Positions 1 through 8,700 of a DNA stretch of 48,472 bases are shown piece by piece. A program made the position numbers and the translations under genes. This DNA is from a virus, in IMG/VR virus record IMGVR_UViG_3300037882_001690, positions 1 to 48,472 of that record. The stretch is one strand, 5' to 3'. Under the pieces are notes generated by a model. It saw nothing but the letters and a program-made list of their open reading frames with translations. It was not told the origin of the DNA and did no database searches. Position 1 is the stretch's first letter. Every line of letters begins with the position of its first letter.

Positions 1-2
1 GG

Positions 3-71
3 CAAATTGTAAATGTAAACGCTATGGACTACGAATACAGAACATGGGCTAAGGCGGCTTTAAACATGTAA
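3..71 (+). CDS. C-terminal fragment of an unidentified small gene (cut by window edge)
   Basis: An open frame runs in from the left edge and ends at TAA (69-71), giving 22 residues that finish YEYRTWAKAALNM. The rest lies outside the window, so the product cannot be named. I include it because its stop codon lies inside the box CATGTAAC (65-72). Genes at 44413 and 45324 also end inside such a box, so this looks like the tail of another cassette-borne gene. It has the same strand as the next gene (189-419). The frame is too short for coding statistics, so chance remains possible. Confidence 0.4.
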   Translation, partial: QIVNVNAMDYEYRTWAKAALNM

Positions 72-151
72 CGCCTAGCTAATTGGCGGCTTTTAACTGG
101 TAATTTAAAACTGATATTTACAGCCCGTCCGTTGATGTGACTTGTTAAGTA
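65..151 (-). repeat. attC-like recombination site between two small genes
   Basis: Seen: it begins CATGTAAC then GCC (65-75) and ends CTT then GTTAAGTA (141-151). Read on the minus strand this is TAAC, spacer AAG, a long imperfect stem, spacer GGC, then GTTACATG, the same plan as the sites at 44639-44724 and 45251-45330. The inner arms (around 80-92 and 123-136) pair only with several bulges. The unpaired extra bases lie mostly in the half next to AAG, as in integron attC sites. The box GTTAAGTA (144-151) is the exact reverse complement of TACTTAAC (421-428), across the gene at 189-419. The strand given is the canonical attC orientation, opposite to the neighbouring genes. Confidence 0.55.
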
Positions 152-188
152 CCGTTGGGACGGTAAATATTAAGCTACGGAGTAAAAA

Positions 189-419
189 ATGGCTATTAAA
201 TTTGAAAAAATACAAGCTGGCATGACGCTATTTGATGTTAGGCGCAATACCGGTATGACGCGTAATAAATGGAATATTTGGCCTGTTTATGTGAAAAGCG
301 TGGATTCTGAAAAAAGAACTGTGCAGGCAAGCTGGAATGGAAACGCCTATCAAACGATGGGCGAGTACAGAGTAACTAAGTTCAGAGCTAAAAAGCCAGA
401 AGACAAGGCTATGTTCTAA
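189..419 (+). CDS. Small phage protein of unknown function (76 aa), cassette-borne
   Basis: A 76-aa basic protein with several Trp/Tyr residues (NIWPVYVKSV, ASWNGNAY) and a lysine-rich C-terminus. It looks like a small beta-rich phage protein; I do not recognise a named family and see no signal peptide or membrane segment. The start is clear: ATG at 189 follows a CGGAG Shine-Dalgarno (178-182). The ORF lies 37 nt after the GTTAAGTA box, and its stop is followed at once by TACTTAAC, so the whole gene sits in a cassette-like unit of about 283 bp. It is on the same strand as the integrase, but the palindrome at 432-460 lies between them. An excisionase role is conceivable from position only. Confidence 0.7.
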   Translation: MAIKFEKIQAGMTLFDVRRNTGMTRNKWNIWPVYVKSVDSEKRTVQASWNGNAYQTMGEYRVTKFRAKKPEDKAMF

Positions 420-420
420 A

Positions 421-460
421 TACTTAACAGCGAAATATACAGTCACCCACTGCGTATTTC
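421..460 (-). repeat. attI-like palindromic junction upstream of the integrase gene
   Basis: Seen: TACTTAAC (421-428) is followed by an inverted repeat with 12-bp arms, GAAATATACAGT (432-443) and ACTGCGTATTTC (449-460), with 10 of 12 pairs matching. On the minus strand the junction reads GACTGTATATTTCGCTGTTA (444-425). The element at 44397-44415 is nearly the same, GACTGTATATTCCCTGTTA (one indel, one substitution), and also touches a cassette-type box. In integrons the array starts at an attI site next to the integrase gene. This element has the matching position: cassettes to its left and a divergent recombinase gene starting at 503. That it works as attI is inference; it could also act as a weak terminator or operator. 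Confidence 0.5.
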
Positions 461-502
461 CAATTGCACTATCACAAAAACCAACCCAATAGATTTAAAA
501 AT

Positions 503-1522
503 ATGACAAGGAAAAGAGCGGCATCTTCCGACAACTGGCTCCCAAGCCGCGTTTATCGTGGACGCAAAAGCTATGAATTTCACCCAAAAGGCGGAGGTTC
601 AATCGTGCTTTGCGCAAGACCGGCAGACGGCATAGAAACCGAGCTGATTAAATCTTGCGTTTGGGCTGCTTACAAAAAAATTGTGAGCGAGCCCATTAAG
701 CCGGACGACATGAGCCGGTTGATCGAAGCGTTTCACAAAAGCGCGCAATATCGCCAGCTTGCAGTAAATACACAGAGGGATTACCTGCAATACTCAAAGC
801 GGATAATCCGCGTGTTTGGTCACATGGAACCTGGTGACATAAAAGCGCCGCATATTCGGCAGTTCATGGATGCAATGAACGAGCAGAACAAACCTGTTGC
901 AGCGAATCGCCACCACAGCTATTTGAGCGTTTTATTTGGTTGGGGAATTGCCTATTCCTATTGCACAGAAAATCCGGCGAAACAGGTCAGGAAATTCAGG
1001 GAGGAAGCGAGAGACAGGTACATTGAAGACTGGGAATACGATCTTGTTTTAAATATCGCAAGGCAATCAAGCTATCCCTACATTGCGCCGATGATGGAGC
1101 TGGCCTATTTGTGCAGAGCAAGATCCATCGAAGTGCTGGCATTCACCGAAGCGAACATATCCGAAGAAGGGATTTTTTTGAATAGAGCGAAGGGAAGCAA
1201 CAACGAAATAACCGCATGGTCAGAAAGGCTGCACAAAGCAGTAGCAGAAGCGCGCGCCCTATTCCCGAATGCGCCAGCAAGCATTAAGCGCCCACTGATA
1301 CACAGCAAAACAGGAATGGCGATACCGAGGGAATCATTCAAAACCGCATGGCAGCGAGTAATAGCGCAAGCACTAAGGTCGGGATTAACCGAGCGCTTCA
1401 CCTATCACGACGTAAAAGCCAAAGCCGTTACCGATCATGCGAAACATTTTGCCGGCCACAAGACAAAGAAAATGGAAGCGGTTTATAATCGCAAGCCGGA
1501 CATTATTGCGCCGACAAGGTAG
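503..1522 (+). CDS. int: Phage tyrosine-family site-specific integrase
   Basis: Integrates and excises the phage by strand exchange at att sites. The C-terminal half carries the family motifs: the first catalytic Arg in CRARSIEVL, the beta-strand Lys in RAKGSN, a box II written YHDVK instead of the common HxxR, the later His in AGHKTKKME, and the nucleophilic Tyr in AVYNRKP. Lys in place of the second Arg is, as I recall, typical of one phage-integrase subfamily. The N-terminus (WLPSRVYRGRKSYEF) looks like an arm-site-binding domain, followed by a SAM-like core-binding domain (VNTQRDYLQYSKRI). The frame stays open upstream to a TTG at 464, but ATG 503 gives a normal 339-aa product; no strong ribosome site helps the choice. 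The gene points at attP, 119 nt downstream. I see no IntI-specific insertion. Confidence 0.9.
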   Translation: MTRKRAASSDNWLPSRVYRGRKSYEFHPKGGGSIVLCARPADGIETELIKSCVWAAYKKIVSEPIKPDDMSRLIEAFHKSAQYRQLAVNTQRDYLQYSKRIIRVFGHMEPGDIKAPHIRQFMDAMNEQNKPVAANRHHSYLSVLFGWGIAYSYCTENPAKQVRKFREEARDRYIEDWEYDLVLNIARQSSYPYIAPMMELAYLCRARSIEVLAFTEANISEEGIFLNRAKGSNNEITAWSERLHKAVAEARALFPNAPASIKRPLIHSKTGMAIPRESFKTAWQRVIAQALRSGLTERFTYHDVKAKAVTDHAKHFAGHKTKKMEAVYNRKPDIIAPTR

Positions 1523-1527
1523 CAATT

Positions 1528-1757
1528 CCGCCTAATATAAAATTCGACACCCAGCAAAATCAATGGCTTACATGGACGTTTTTGTGGATTCAAATTAGGC
1601 GAAAACAGGCTAAGCAATTGATCTATATAGCTTGTGCTTCGGATTGTGATTCCTGTGGTCGCGGGTTCGATCCCCGTCAGCCACCCCATTAAAATCAATC
1701 ACTTGCAGCATCTTACTGGTTATTCGCACAGCCTCCGCCTAATATCCCGCCTAATAT
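1528..1757 (+). other. attP region with arm-type integrase-binding repeats
   Basis: Three direct copies of CCGCCTAATAT occur at 1528-1538, 1735-1745 and 1747-1757, and a shorter inverted copy (CGCCTAAT on the minus strand) at 1594-1601. They flank the tRNA-derived core (1641-1688), two on each side. This is the expected plan of a phage attP, where integrase binds arm sites on both sides of the core. In an integrated prophage the two arms would be at opposite ends. Both arms together mean the sequence represents an unintegrated or tandem form. Binding is inferred from pattern and position. Confidence 0.7.
1641..1688 (+). other. attP core: 3' half of a tRNA-His gene
   Basis: The stretch holds the anticodon loop with GTG, the 3' anticodon strand (TCCTG), a complete T-arm around GGTTCGATCC, and the acceptor 3' strand CAGCCAC followed by the discriminator C and CCA. 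This is the typical tRNA-His tail. Upstream of 1641 the anticodon stem no longer pairs and there is no acceptor 5' strand or D-arm, so this is not a working tRNA gene. It is the identity segment that rebuilds a host tRNA-His gene on integration. The boundary is inferred from the loss of base pairing and could shift by a few bases. Confidence 0.8.
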
Positions 1758-1837
1758 GATTCAATGAGTGACGCAGAAGATCACCGCGCAGATCAGCACC
1801 AAAAAAGTTATTTCGGAAGGCGCCCAAGGTTTGATTG

Positions 1838-2347
1838 TCATTCTTTTTTAAACCTGATCGTGACAAAAGGTACTGCCCACTCACCTGATTTTTTGGCGCT
1901 TAGCTTGTAGTGATCGTGGTAGGTCTTCCAGCCATAAATCACATAGATAAACAGCACCTTTTTTGTGACTTCATAAAAATCCTCGTTGCGCTTTTGGTCT
2001 TCCGACATTAGATCAATATCCTTGCTTGCCTCGCGGCCAAACGACCAGCGCAGGCCGTGCAATACGTTTCTGATGCCGATCCAGTACCAAGAGCAAATAA
2101 ACCAGCCGCACTCGTCGTAAATGGTTTTAACGGTTGGCTCGTACATTCCGCCAGGCAAAAGCTCGTCCGGTGTTTCCATCCACCAAAACGCCTTTGGCAG
2201 CACGTAGCGCTGAATTGATGGATCTTGCCCATAGTGCGTAGTCTTTCTGTCTGTTTCCTTTGCAAAAAGCAGCGCAAACGGCGCAAGCCACCACGACACC
2301 AGCAGCAGGTAGACGATTTTCAAAAAGCCAAAGCCAAACATTTTCAT
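1838..2347 (-). CDS. Small phage membrane protein of unknown function (169 aa)
   Basis: The N-terminus has a hydrophobic segment (FLKIVYLLLVSWWLAPFALLF, about residues 8-28) and the middle is rich in Trp (CSWYWIGIRN, GLRWSFGREA). This resembles the unnamed membrane proteins common near phage integration modules. I do not assign a function. The open frame begins at a TTG (2353), but ATG 2347 is better: it follows the ribosome site AGAGAG by a normal gap. The gene lies alone between attP and the small plus-strand gene at 2562, downstream of the giant gene but separated from it by over 350 nt. This is where moron or lysogenic-conversion genes are often found. Confidence 0.65.
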   Translation of the reverse strand: MKMFGFGFLKIVYLLLVSWWLAPFALLFAKETDRKTTHYGQDPSIQRYVLPKAFWWMETPDELLPGGMYEPTVKTIYDECGWFICSWYWIGIRNVLHGLRWSFGREASKDIDLMSEDQKRNEDFYEVTKKVLFIYVIYGWKTYHDHYKLSAKKSGEWAVPFVTIRFKKE

Positions 2348-2411
2348 AAACAAACTCTCTCTTTTAGTTAAAAAGCGCTAACACATTTTTAGAAATCATG
2401 GAACCCCCCCA

Positions 2412-2490
2412 AGCTAGCAAAACCCCCCCTTCAGCTAGCCAAAACCCCATTTTATGCACGCAGAATGTACACTCTGCGCGCAGAGTGAAT
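2412..2490. repeat. Repeat-rich intergenic stretch with an 18-bp perfect palindrome
   Basis: Within the gene-free stretch 2348-2561 the motif AGCTAGC followed by a run of A and C occurs twice (2412-2418 and 2433-2439, each with AAAACCCC after it). It is followed by the perfect palindrome CACTCTGCGCGCAGAGTG (2470-2487) and a short T run. On the plus strand the palindrome could be a terminator or an operator. A weak promoter-like pair (TTCAAT at 2502, TAGAAT at 2524, 16-nt spacer) lies between it and the gene at 2562. Function is not established. Confidence 0.45.
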
Positions 2491-2561
2491 TTTTAGGGGC
2501 CTTCAATAAACTTGCAGAGCGGATAGAATGCGGGCAGCATGATTAGAACCACGGAGGCCAC

Positions 2562-2717
2562 ATGAAAGAACGATTAAACAGAATTAGCGAATACTTGAAT
2601 GGCGTGAATTGGGGCAACTTTTTCAGCGGAATGGGTCAGATCCTATTGATTGTGATATTCATCCTGACCGTTGTCGGCAATGGTTGCGCTGGCGATTATG
2701 AGAACCCCTGGCCTTAA
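2562..2717 (+). CDS. 51-aa single-pass membrane protein, convergent with the giant gene
   Basis: Translation gives 51 residues with a polar start (MKERLNRISEYLN), one hydrophobic segment (QILLIVIFILTVVG, about residues 24-37) and a short polar tail ending YENPWP. A very good ribosome site (GGAGG, 2553-2557) lies just before ATG 2562, which argues for a real gene despite its length. Its stop overlaps the stop of the 2763-aa minus-strand gene by 4 nt. It may be a small lysogenic or inner-membrane protein; no family is recognised. The plus strand sets it apart from the late operon, and it would need its own promoter. Confidence 0.6.
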   Translation: MKERLNRISEYLNGVNWGNFFSGMGQILLIVIFILTVVGNGCAGDYENPWP

Positions 2718-5700
2718 TTCAGGCCAGATTCCCTATACATTTTATTAAAGCGATCTATCGCCGCCTTCATTTGAATCTCGAAAGGTTTTAATTGATCCTC
2801 TTTTTCCTTCTCGTTTAGCGCCTCATCGTCTTTAATCCTGTTCATTTGCTTGCGAATATAAGTCAATCGCTTGGCGGTAAAATTTGAAATACCGAACAGC
2901 TTCAGCTCTTTTTCAAACTTAGATCCGAATGCCTCTCGATCATCGGTTGACTTGTATTCTTCAAAAATTTGATCAATTTCTTTTTTGCGATCATAAAACA
3001 AAGACTGATCCTGATAGGGGCCAGCCTCTCCGGAAACACGACGCAAAAACGGAATATCTTTTTGCTTAATTTCTCGCCCCTGATAAAGCCTAATCCCGTC
3101 ATGCACAGTCTCGGAATAAAACGCTCCCGCTCCACCCATAAAATAATTAAAGGAGTAGCCCATCTTGTCCGGACTAAAATCAAGCAAGCCTGAGCGATAC
3201 TGCGAGCCGCCAGTATTATCATTCAGTGCCTCTGCAAGCCACTTCCAAACCTCATTTGTAGAGCGAAGCGATAAATGGCTTTGCGGTTTTTCTGTGCTGA
3301 AAAATTTATTCTCCGCATAAACAGGACTCCCGAAAAAGTTTTCATTCAAAGCAATATCCATGAATGGACGCGCAACCGACGGCGTTAATGTTCGCGCCGC
3401 AGTACCTTCCGCGCTGTCTGAATTGGCGATACCGATTGGCGAAAACGCGCCGAGCATGGATTTAATTATGCCGCCAGAACCTTCGGCAATGCTTTTATTG
3501 CCATTGATCACACCCTCGGCAGAAACCGCAGCCGCACTGAAAACGTTGTAACCATAAGGCAAAGGAATTTTCCAGTATTCGCCAGGCTCACCACCAAACA
3601 TTGATTTCATAATGACAATGTTTCGCTCTTTCTCGTAGTCAGGAACCTTGTCGAAAAAGTTTTCGCCGTCATCATCTTCACCGGCAGAAGAACGATTGAG
3701 CGCAGCAAGACCAAAACTAGCAAACATAATTCCAACCGCAACTTTTTGAGCTCGATTAAGATGGCGGTCGCCCTTCTCGTCGATCTTCATTGTGGTCATT
3801 GCTCTTGCCCAAGCAGCCGTACCTTGCACCGCCGCATTGAAGAACATATACAAGCTATTCATCATTGCGCCAATCTCACCCTTGCGATTGAAATTAACGG
3901 TGATATTTTTTGCGAGTGATGCCGCTTGCTTTCTGCTTATACCGGCTTCAATTGCATTCTTGTAAACGGCGAGTCTGATAGCATTTTCGACTGCGCTGTT
4001 GGCGTTAGTGACAAAATCACCTATTGCTTTTCGCGTCCTTAAAAGCGAGCCCAACGGGTTTTGCAGGTGAAGCTTAATGTGCTTTGCAACGTCTGCCGCC
4101 TGCTGATCCATATCCTTCATTTGGAACCAGCCGGTATTCGCGCCATCATTACGAAACTCGTCAAATGTTTTTTGCCATTCTTCAGTTTGTTTTGTTGGTT
4201 TTTTGTTTTGAAGGTTTCGGTAAACGGAACGCATTGCCACAGGAACGTCCTTAACTATTCTCGCGGTTATTTCTTTTCCTTTTAGCTTGCCATCATGCAA
4301 ATCAATTTCAGCTTGCAAATTAATTACGGCAGCCTGAACGTCTCTCGAAAAGTTTGTGACGACGAATTCAGGGTTGTACATGGTGCTCATCGAAGACAAG
4401 AACCGCGTAACACCGCCAAGCATTTGAACAATTTTATTTAATTTTTCTGGACCAAGGTTTTTCATTGCGTCATGCAATTTTTGATCATGCAATCGAATGA
4501 AATACTCTTTGCCGTTTTTCTTTGTAATGAAATAATCTTCGCGGTTGATTACTTTTGCAGAGCCAACATAATCCTTTCCTTTTTTGGTAAGCAGCTTTCG
4601 CTCGAATTCCGGCGATTTAGAATCGTAAACTTCCCAGTAATCAGGGTTTGGATTGGCTTCGATCAAATTCAGCAGCGCATTACCAACTTCATTTTTTCGA
4701 TAGCGGATAACGGTTTCAGTTGTGTCTTTGATTGCATGAAGAAGCGGCGATTCCGGCTTGGTTCTTCGCCCAAGCGCACGCAGCGATTCTTTTCCGCGAA
4801 CATCAAAACCCCTGCCGGACTTAAACCCAGTCTCGTCTTTCGCGTTACCCTTGAGCGGCACATAAAACTTGTAGGCGTTATCCCAAGAGTCAACCATCTC
4901 GTCGCCTGCCAAGTAGCGCGAAACTTTGCGTTTCTCTTCCAGCATTTTGTAAATGCGCGACGCTATTTTTTCGAGATTTTCTTGATTACCCTCTTCTTTG
5001 GCTTTTTCCAAAACCTGCTTGGCTTGCGCCGTTGTCATGCCAGATCCGCCGTCAGGCATTTCAGGATTAATTTTTGCGATCTGAATGTTTCTTTCTTCTG
5101 CGTGCTTAGCCCACAAATACAAATCAACTTCAGCTTGATCAATACTATTATCGGCCATCATTTTTGTTATAGGCTCGATAAACCGCTCAGTCATTTTGCG
5201 CAAATCATTTTCGGTTTTGCCGTGAAATAACTCCTCGGCCATGTAAGCGTTTTGCTCATCAGTCAAACTGCCACCGGATTTTTTAATTGCAAGTTGCGCC
5301 TTTTTAAGTGGCAGCATTTTGTCTTGCAGCTTACGAACGACCCAATCAAGGTTTATGCCATAGACTGATTTTTCTTCAAGCCCAGAAGCAGAAAACCCGC
5401 CGGAGCGGGTTTCATTTGCGAGACTAAAGTAAACCGACGTTTTTCTGCCGCCACCAACCTCTCCGGTAGCGCCGGTTGACCGACTCCATTTCAGGCCAAC
5501 CTTGTCGGCTTGTTTCCATGCTCTTGTTCTTGCGTGAACATCAGCGAGCACAGGCATCAATTCAAGCAACGGCAGGTTGCCGCCATCTCTTGCGCGCAAA
5601 GAGTTCCAGCCCTGCTGGATCTCTCCATTCTTGCCCCTTGATTCTCTTGCCCATCCGCGCTCTTTAAAGTCTTTGAATGTTGGACCGGTTGGAGCATTTA

Positions 5701-8700
5701 CTGTCAGTTCGCCGTCACGGGTAACTACAAAAGTTAGAGCAGGTTCATCAGTAAGCCCTGCCGCAACCTGCTCATCACCATAAACATAAACTTCCAGTCT
5801 GCCGTCAGGGTAAAAACTATCACCTTCGATTATGTCTGCGGTTGTTGTGTAGCCTGTAAAATGGCCCACTCTGCCCTTTGCTCTTCGTCTCTCCTCCGCC
5901 TTTCCTCCGAGCTCATTGGTGATTGCGTCGGAAGTTTTGCGTACTCTTCCAAGAAGCCTGGCACGGGTGTGCGCGCTTCCCTCAAGTGCATCGGATAAGA
6001 ATCCAAGCGCGTTATCTTCGAGCGCGCCGCTTTCAGTGCCGCTTGAACTTCCGGCGAGTATTGACTCATGTTGATCATCTCCTAATGTGTCTGTTTCATT
6101 AGAATAATCCAACTGGCGCAAAATCTCATCCCATTCATCCATACTGTTTGGTGATTTATTTTTGTTTTTATCATCACCAATGGAATAACGCAGCGCCTCC
6201 TCCATCTCAGAATTAAGCGCTCGACGCTCGGCCTTGTTAATTCCGGCCAGCGAATAGATCAACCCTGTTACTTCGCCTTTCTTGCCTTTCGTAACCGTTT
6301 CTTTTGATTGCTTCAGCAGGTGGCGCAAGTCGGATTCACTTACCTTGGACAATTCAGCAAAACCATTTTTGCGCAGCCATTCACGAATAGCGCCAATCAA
6401 TTCCTGGATTGTTTTCATCACAGAAGGTTTGTGGTCTTCGCTCATGTGCGCCAATACCTCTTCAGCAATGAAGGCATAATTAGCTTCACGCACAGCGCTT
6501 GGATGCTTTATTTTGTACTGATCAAGCGTCAACCCTTGCGCCTTGGCGCGCTCCGCCATTTGCTCCTCAAAGGCTTTTTGGTACGCAGGCAAATTCATTT
6601 TGAATTTTTCAGCAAAGGCTTTAACGGCTTTGTCGCCGCCCATTTGCATGTAGAGCCTGCCCATTAACGCGGTAACTTCTTTGCCGAATAAATTACGGAA
6701 TCCCATGTGAGTGTAAACTTCATGGAACACCATGCGCTCAATCATTTCAGCATTTTTCACTTCCGATAGATTGATCCATGCGGTGCTTGTTGCTGGATCG
6801 AATAGCGCATTAATTCTTTTGCCGTCAGCGCTATGCAGTTGCGATTTAATATGATCAGGAAAATCCTCTATGGACTCAGCAATTTTTACAGAAACGTCAA
6901 CCGCCCAGTTTTTAGATATGCGATCAACAACGGCCTGCGCTTCGGCTTTGGTGATTTTGTTTTCTGGCGATTCCTTGCTGTCGAGACTGTACCTGGCTTG
7001 CGCATCATCTTTGCCGAAACGAGCGGAAGTTAGCCGCCCTATCGCTGCTAATGTCGAAGTTGAAACTTCGTAGTTAGAAATTCGGCCGGAAAATACCGCA
7101 TCAAGCGCCTGCGAAGGATAATCAAACCCCAGCCAATCCTCTCTATGCAATGCGCGAATAACATTTTTTAATTCAGGGCTAAGCTCTTCGATCTGTGACA
7201 TAACTTCATCGCTGCTCGAATCCTCCGCCAAAACATCAAGAAATTCATTTTTAATTTCATCGTGGAAGTTTGCGGCGTTTTTGTACATCGGCTCTTTATT
7301 GCCCAACGAAAACAAAACCGTTTTACCTTCCCCTCCAGGCTTATCAATTACAAGCATTCTGGCATTAGCGCCGGTAGTGACTGGCAATGATGGATCGTTA
7401 AAGGTTCCCTCTTCCAACTTTTCGCTTGTCGCTCCAAGACGATCAAGCCAATCACGAAACTCAGTTGCTTTTTTGTCGGAGCCAAACATTACACCTTCGC
7501 CAACAATGGCAACGATTCGACCGCCGGGACTCAACAAATCATAAGCGTGATGCACATGCTCCATATCACGGCGATCACTAAACGGTGGATTCATAATAAT
7601 GCGATCGTAGCCAGCGCCGGTGCCATTCATTTTTACCGGGGTAAGCTCGCTCATGCTAAAGAATTTCTTACCGACACCATCGCCGTTTTCATCGACAAGC
7701 ATTACGCGATCACTGCCAAGTCCGCCATGCCCGCGCAAAATACCAATAGATCCATCATCTGCTTTAAAGGTGTCACCAAATCCAAATATGTCGCGATTCT
7801 GATACTCCATAAAATCACGACCAACCAAGCTATAGCCTTTGGCTTCAAGTAGTTCGCGTCTTGATTCTGAAATCTCAACAACATCAGGCTCTGCGCCAAA
7901 CTCACGAATTCGATCTGCAATATGACCCATTCCAGCAGAAGGCTCCAACACTCTCATACCCGCTTGAATTTCAGCAGATTGAATCATTTCATCAGCAATT
8001 GATTGCGGAGTTGGGAAGAAGTCTAGGCCATCATTTTTACGCCCAACCATTGCAAGCTCTAGTTTTTTAACTTTACTAGTTGCTTCTGGTTGCTTCGCAA
8101 GCCCAACATACTCGCGCAGCGCCGCTCTGAATTCAGCTGCCGTTTCAATACCCATAGATTTAAAACGTTGACGCTTTTCATAAGCGGTTTCGAGTTGCCA
8201 AGGCACTGATACCTTTTCTTTCTTGCGATTTTTCTTTGCTGCAGTTTCGATTAGTTTTTCTGCAAATTCACCGGCTAAGTCAATACGTTTATCGGCACCA
8301 TCCCAAATACCGCGAGTTTGCGATTCGGAAGCACTTAAAATAATTCTGTTTTCGCCGCGCTTAACTTCCAATGGAATTGCTTTGCCGGAAAAACCAGATC
8401 GCTCAATAGATTCAGCCGCATCAGCTTTTGATTTAAAAGAGGCAACAGAGCCATCTTGCTTGCGGAAGGTCGAAACTTTATCTAAATTTTCTTTGGCAAA
8501 TTTCGTGTACTCAGCACTAGTATCATCCGCAACTTTTAACAGATCCCGGCCAAGCAGTTTCAGTCCATCGGTTTCAATCATTTGTCTTGCTAATTTCGCA
8601 AGGTCAGATCGGAATGCGGTATAAGTTGGCCAAGCTGCATGATCCACAGTTTCTGTCGTGATAGGTTCGCCTTCATGCTTAATTCGTTCTGAATAATCAG

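Noticed and set aside
464-502. Integrase start at TTG 464
   Set aside because: No ribosome site, it overlaps the palindrome next to the cassette, and the extra residues have no integrase features; ATG 503 is preferred.
503-1522. Could the integrase be an integron IntI?
   Set aside because: Its length is similar, but the sequence between the first catalytic Arg and box II has no IntI-type extra helix. The N-terminal arm-binding region and the tRNA attP with arm sites fit a phage integrase.
1613-1688. Complete tRNA-His gene
   Set aside because: Only the 3' half is present. The outer anticodon-stem pairs, D-arm and 5' acceptor strand are missing, so it is an att core.
1711-1728. Further attC box near attP (TTACTGGTTATTCGCAC)
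   Set aside because: It resembles the end of the site at 44639 over 11 bases, but has no paired partner box or stem nearby.
4472-5230. 252-aa plus-strand ORF inside the giant gene
   Set aside because: A shadow of the minus-strand coding frame: Phe/Leu-rich with no ribosome site or recognisable motif.
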